Assembly: GCA_964426815.1 (NCBI GenBank)
Contig: CAYRRZ010000037.1
Coordinates: forward strand, 1-7,604
Length of the DNA stretch: 7,604 bases
DNA from: JADZEJ01 sp964426815
Lineage (GTDB): Bacteria; Patescibacteriota; Patescibacteriia; 2-12-FULL-60-25
Direction of reading: 5' to 3'
Positions 5,415 through 7,604 of this stretch are shown piece by piece (position 1 is the stretch's first letter; each line of letters opens with the position of its first letter). The notes below the pieces were generated by a model. The model was given only the letters and a program-made list of their open reading frames with translations, did not search any database and was not told where the DNA came from. The position numbers and the translations under genes were made by a program.

Positions 5415-5887
5415 TCAGGTTTCGAGATGTGGTCTGGAATTTAGGCAGTCCAAGAACCAGCCCTTTTCATCCGTCCAGCGAATCTGCGTGATCGATGTAT
5501 TGTCGATCGTCATCCGCCAATAAGCTGGAGCACTGATCCCAAAAAGAGGACCAATCAGGCAGCGGAGAGCATGGCCATGGCTCACCACGAGGTAGGTAAC
5601 CAAGTCTTGGTGCAAGAGGCGCCCGGTTTTGAGTGCATCTTCGAGCCAAAGGCCCATCCGTCGCTCGACCTGTCGAAAGCTCTCGCCACCCGGCGTCGCA
5701 TAGTCAGCGCCAAGTTGATTGGTNNNNNNNNNNNNNNNNNNNNNNNNNNNNNNNNNNNNNNNNNNNNNNNNNNNNNNNNNNNNNNNNNNNNNNNNNNNNN
5801 NNNNNNNNNNNNNNNNNNNNNNNCATTGGCGGCACTCTCTCCATGTCGGACAAGAGTGAACACAATCGTTTGCTTTCTCTGTTTCAT
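5415..5887 (-). CDS. Histidine phosphatase family protein (phosphoglycerate mutase-like), interrupted by assembly gap
   Basis: The N-terminal 21 residues (before the gap) contain LVRHGES (12-18), whose H15 would be the catalytic phospho-acceptor. After the gap come GGESFRQVERRM, with a Glu in the expected acid position, and LVVSHGHALRCLIG, carrying the second catalytic His, then the usual C-terminal NTSIT strand. Members of this superfamily remove or transfer phosphate groups on sugars, nucleotides or proteins; the substrate cannot be told. The ATG at 5887 is chosen because GGAGG stands 5 nt upstream. The two halves are in different frames across the 100 N, because the gap length is a placeholder rather than because of a proven mutation. 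It is a single-gene unit between two terminators. Confidence 0.88.
5724..5823. other. Assembly gap of 100 N
   Basis: Exactly 100 undetermined bases, the usual placeholder for an unknown distance between contigs. For the flanking phosphatase halves to be in frame, the true length must leave remainder 2 on division by 3. Comparison from memory with E. coli GpmB suggests roughly 80 residues are missing, so the gap is probably nearer 240 nt than 100. Confidence 0.95.
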
Positions 5888-5911
5888 GGATACCTCCAAG
5901 GTGCGTATACG

Positions 5912-5940
5912 AGCTAATCAATCTTCGGCTTTTGCGTCAA
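5912..5940 (-). promoter_or_regulatory. Possible promoter for the histidine-phosphatase gene
   Basis: TTGACG (5940-5935) stands 17 nt from TTAGCT (5917-5912) on the minus strand. The -35 box is good and the -10 box poor. It follows the T-run of the upstream terminator and precedes the GGAGG of the gene, so the position is right. Confidence 0.35.
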
Positions 5941-5945
5941 GAACG

Positions 5946-5972
5946 AAAAAACCCACTCGCAAAGCAAGTGGG
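5946..5972 (-). terminator. Terminator of the yvcK operon
   Basis: On the minus strand CCCACTTGC (5972-5964) pairs with GCGAGTGGG (5960-5952), with one G-T pair and a 3-nt loop, followed by TTTTTT (5951-5946). The hairpin begins on the base after the TGA stop of the 161-aa gene, so it closes the yvcK unit. Confidence 0.88.
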
Positions 5973-6458
5973 TCAAGGAGATTCATCCTCAAATCCCGGG
6001 ACTTTTCCCATCCGGTTTCCGCTCCGAAAGGAAATCAGGGTACCGAACACATCGATACTGCCGATACAACGTTGCGGCAGTCTCCAGGTCCAGTATCCGC
6101 TAAAGTCCGAAAATGAGGCGGGCGAATAATCCTCCGGACCGAGTGACAATGACGTCTCGGGCAGTCGAATACGCGCCCGCATGCCTTGGAGCAGATGTAC
6201 TTCAATCCCATGTGTATTCAATCCATCCTGCATGAACAGGACAAAGTGATCCCATGGAAACGTAGCAATTGTCATCGTGCAACGGGATTTCCTGCCGACC
6301 GTAAATCGGCCAGCTGGTTCCATCTTCATCCAAGTCAGTCTTTGCCGATGCGGTGCTGACCATCCAATTTGCAGAACCTGCATCGCTTGAGTTGCGACCG
6401 CAGGTTTTTTCGTCGGCGGCGGCGGGTTTCGATACCGAGGAAATGGGAACGTCACCAT
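5973..6458 (-). CDS. 161-aa protein coupled to yvcK; possible FHA-like domain, function unknown
   Basis: The gene is well supported by context. Its ATG overlaps the yvcK stop (ATGGTGA), GGAGG stands 4 nt upstream, and a terminator starts right after its TGA, so it is translationally coupled to yvcK. The N-terminus is proline-rich (NPPPPTKKP, 11-19) and probably disordered. The rest looks beta-rich with many aromatic residues. GRFTVGRKSRCTMTI (50-64) resembles the first strands of an FHA domain, and CIGSIDVFGTLISF (131-144) resembles a closing strand pair. The classical FHA Ser-x-x-His and the Asn turn are not evident, so phosphothreonine binding should not be assumed. No transmembrane segment or signal peptide is seen. 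The link to yvcK suggests a role in cell-envelope or carbon-metabolism control, which is inference. Confidence 0.65.
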   Translation of the reverse strand: MVTFPFPRYRNPPPPTKKPAVATQAMQVLQIGWSAPHRQRLTWMKMEPAGRFTVGRKSRCTMTIATFPWDHFVLFMQDGLNTHGIEVHLLQGMRARIRLPETSLSLGPEDYSPASFSDFSGYWTWRLPQRCIGSIDVFGTLISFRSGNRMGKVPGFEDESP

Positions 6459-7453
6459 GCGCCCTCCAGGATACTCAGGATCGCATTCGCGAGTTTGAGC
6501 GGATCATGTCGGAGCAGGCTCCGCTTGAGTTGATCGCCTGGAACACGTTCGGCGATTTCATCCGCGATCAAATCGGTCGCAACCACTTGGAAAGGCAATT
6601 CGTCAGACTTCAAATCATTCTGAACGATCTGGTCACCAGCCTCCGCATAGCGCTTGGTGATCAAGGCCGACGGCCGAGCGGAGTTAACCAAGGCCGCCGA
6701 AATTTTTGCCGGAGATAGATACATTCCAACCTCCGTACAAAAGCGCAGCGCCCCAAAGCCATCCGTCTGTCCTTCTTTAATCGCCAGATTCACCACCTGA
6801 ACGATCTTGGCAGAAGTTGTGCTGAGGGCCTCTGGTATCCCATCGACCAGCAATACCGGCACCAAGCTGGTGTAGAGATCACCGGGCGCGAGCACGATCA
6901 AGTCCGCAGACTGAAGCGCTTCAAGCGCCGCTGGATTTGCCGGGATGCGCGTCTCAAGCATGCAGCGCCTAATCGGTGAGCGGTTCTTAACCACTGCATC
7001 GATCAAGTGTTCGCCATTCAATACTTGGCCATTGATGAGCTCGGCACACAGGACGGCTTCCCGTTCGCTAACCGGGATCACTCGACCACGCACCGCCAGC
7101 ATCTGATGCATCATCTCAATTGCTTTCAAACGATTTGCGGTGCTCTTCTCAACGGCCGTCAAGAAGATATTCCCAAACCGATGTCCATTGAGCGAGCCTT
7201 CGCTGAAGCGATAGTTGAAAGCGATACGCATCCCTTCTGAGCATTGCGCCATCGCAATCAAGCACTGACAGATATCACCCGGAGGCAAGACGCCGTACTC
7301 ATCCCTGAGCACGCCCGTCGAACCGCCATCATCAGCCACGCTGACAATCGCGGAAAGTTCGACACGGTCGAGATATTTCATGAGTCCAGTCAGGACCGTA
7401 AAATTCCCAGTCCCACCACCAAGCACCACAATCTTTTTCTTCACTTTTTCCAT
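6452..7453 (-). CDS. yvcK: YvcK family protein (gluconeogenesis factor, CofD-like fold)
   Basis: YvcK proteins bind UDP-sugars and in Firmicutes and Actinobacteria help balance carbon flow into cell-wall precursors. They share the fold of CofD/2-phospho-L-lactate transferase. The 333-aa length is typical. Visible motifs are the Gly-rich IVVLGGGTGNFTVL (8-21), VSVADDGGSTGVLRDEYGVLPPGDI (38-61), FGNIFLTA (93-100), VLAPGDLYTS (187-196, usually GPGSLYTS in the family) and the C-terminal RHDPLKLANAI (315-325). The ATG is preceded by AAAGG with a 6-nt spacer. Upstream, a -10-like TATGAT (7496-7491) lacks a good -35 box, and a small CGTTC-AAAA-GAACG hairpin (7466-7479) lies next to the ribosome-binding site. 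It leads a two-gene operon. Many bacteria carry yvcK beside rapZ and whiA; neither is seen here. Confidence 0.93.
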   Translation of the reverse strand: MEKVKKKIVVLGGGTGNFTVLTGLMKYLDRVELSAIVSVADDGGSTGVLRDEYGVLPPGDICQCLIAMAQCSEGMRIAFNYRFSEGSLNGHRFGNIFLTAVEKSTANRLKAIEMMHQMLAVRGRVIPVSEREAVLCAELINGQVLNGEHLIDAVVKNRSPIRRCMLETRIPANPAALEALQSADLIVLAPGDLYTSLVPVLLVDGIPEALSTTSAKIVQVVNLAIKEGQTDGFGALRFCTEVGMYLSPAKISAALVNSARPSALITKRYAEAGDQIVQNDLKSDELPFQVVATDLIADEIAERVPGDQLKRSLLRHDPLKLANAILSILEGAW

Positions 7454-7527
7454 GACACGCCTTTCCGTTCAAAAGAACGAGCTTCAATTCATCATATTTT
7501 GGAACAAGTATCAAGACCCATACCAAC

Positions 7528-7549
7528 AAAAAACCCCGGTATTCCGGGG
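7528..7549 (-). terminator. Terminator between the partial upstream gene and yvcK
   Basis: On the minus strand CCCCGG (7549-7544) pairs with CCGGGG (7539-7534) around a 4-nt loop, followed by TTTTTT (7533-7528). It lies about 10 nt after the stop codon of the partial gene and separates it from yvcK. Confidence 0.88.
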
Positions 7550-7559
7550 AGAGTTGAGG

Positions 7560-7604
7560 TTAAGGACAGCCGCAGCCGCTGTGGAAGTTGGGGTTACACC
7601 CATC
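7560..7604 (-). CDS. C-terminal end of an unidentified protein with a Cys-rich tail (partial)
   Basis: Fourteen codons then TAA on the minus strand, reading DGCNPNFHSGCGCP; the gene continues beyond the right edge. The frame is chosen because its stop lies just before a strong terminator, while another open frame reads straight through that terminator. Three Cys in a 12-residue tail suggest a metal- or thiol-active C-terminus, but the family cannot be told from this fragment. Confidence 0.55.
   Translation of the reverse strand, partial: DGCNPNFHSGCGCP

Noticed and set aside
6353..7240. Plus-strand open frames of 121 and 77 codons opposite yvcK
   Set aside because: Antisense shadows of yvcK and its coupled gene, both supported by motifs, ribosome-binding sites and terminators.
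1..7604. Mobile element, CRISPR array, tRNA genes, attachment site
   Set aside because: No transposase-like protein, no direct-repeat/spacer pattern, no tRNA T-arm with a matching acceptor, and no flanking target duplications were seen on either strand.

Overview
This window is a piece of a bacterial chromosome, probably a metagenome-assembled scaffold, because it carries a run of exactly 100 N. It is gene-dense and mostly housekeeping. The standard genetic code fits: TGA and TAA both end real genes. That argues against code 4 and code 25 lineages. YvcK, a LabA-like NYN protein, small orphan proteins and compact genes with tidy intrinsic terminators would fit a Patescibacteria (CPR)-type genome. 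That placement is inference; no rRNA or other decisive marker is present.

Layout, right to left, since nearly every gene is on the minus strand. (1) 7560-7604: the last 14 codons of an unidentified protein with a Cys-rich tail, followed by a terminator. (2) 7453-5973: yvcK (gluconeogenesis factor/CofD-like) and a translationally coupled 161-aa protein with weak FHA-like features, closed by a terminator that starts right after the stop codon. (3) 5887-5415: a histidine-phosphatase (phosphoglycerate mutase-like) gene broken by the assembly gap, with its own terminator. (4) 5200-4940: rpsO (ribosomal protein uS15), with a 214-nt leader region and a bidirectional terminator. (5) 4829-4467: a four-helix membrane protein with a strong promoter and Shine-Dalgarno. 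A hairpin-rich tract follows and ends in a minus-strand terminator near 4211-4243. (6) 3576-4043: the only plus-strand gene, an orphan 155-aa protein. Its mRNA leader folds into two adjacent hairpins and its 3' side into three more. (7) 3346-2597: a NYN-domain putative nuclease with an AT-hook-like tail, transcribed divergently from gene 6 by near-consensus back-to-back promoters. (8) 2463-139: pnp (PNPase), preceded by a 133-nt spacer with two composite stem-loops. At the left edge, the pnp terminator faces a strong plus-strand terminator belonging to a gene outside the window.

Functional reading: the left half combines RNA metabolism (PNPase, a NYN nuclease, uS15). rpsO and pnp, adjacent in many bacteria, are here separated by about 2.5 kb holding three other genes. 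Most novelty lies in RNA-level structure: the pnp spacer, the rpsO leader, the leader and 3' region of the orphan plus-strand gene, and the hairpin-rich tract at 4211-4440. No mobile element, CRISPR array, tRNA or rRNA was found. I see no clear-cut new multi-gene system; the best candidates for undescribed biology are the orphan gene with its structured RNA ends and the 4211-4440 tract.
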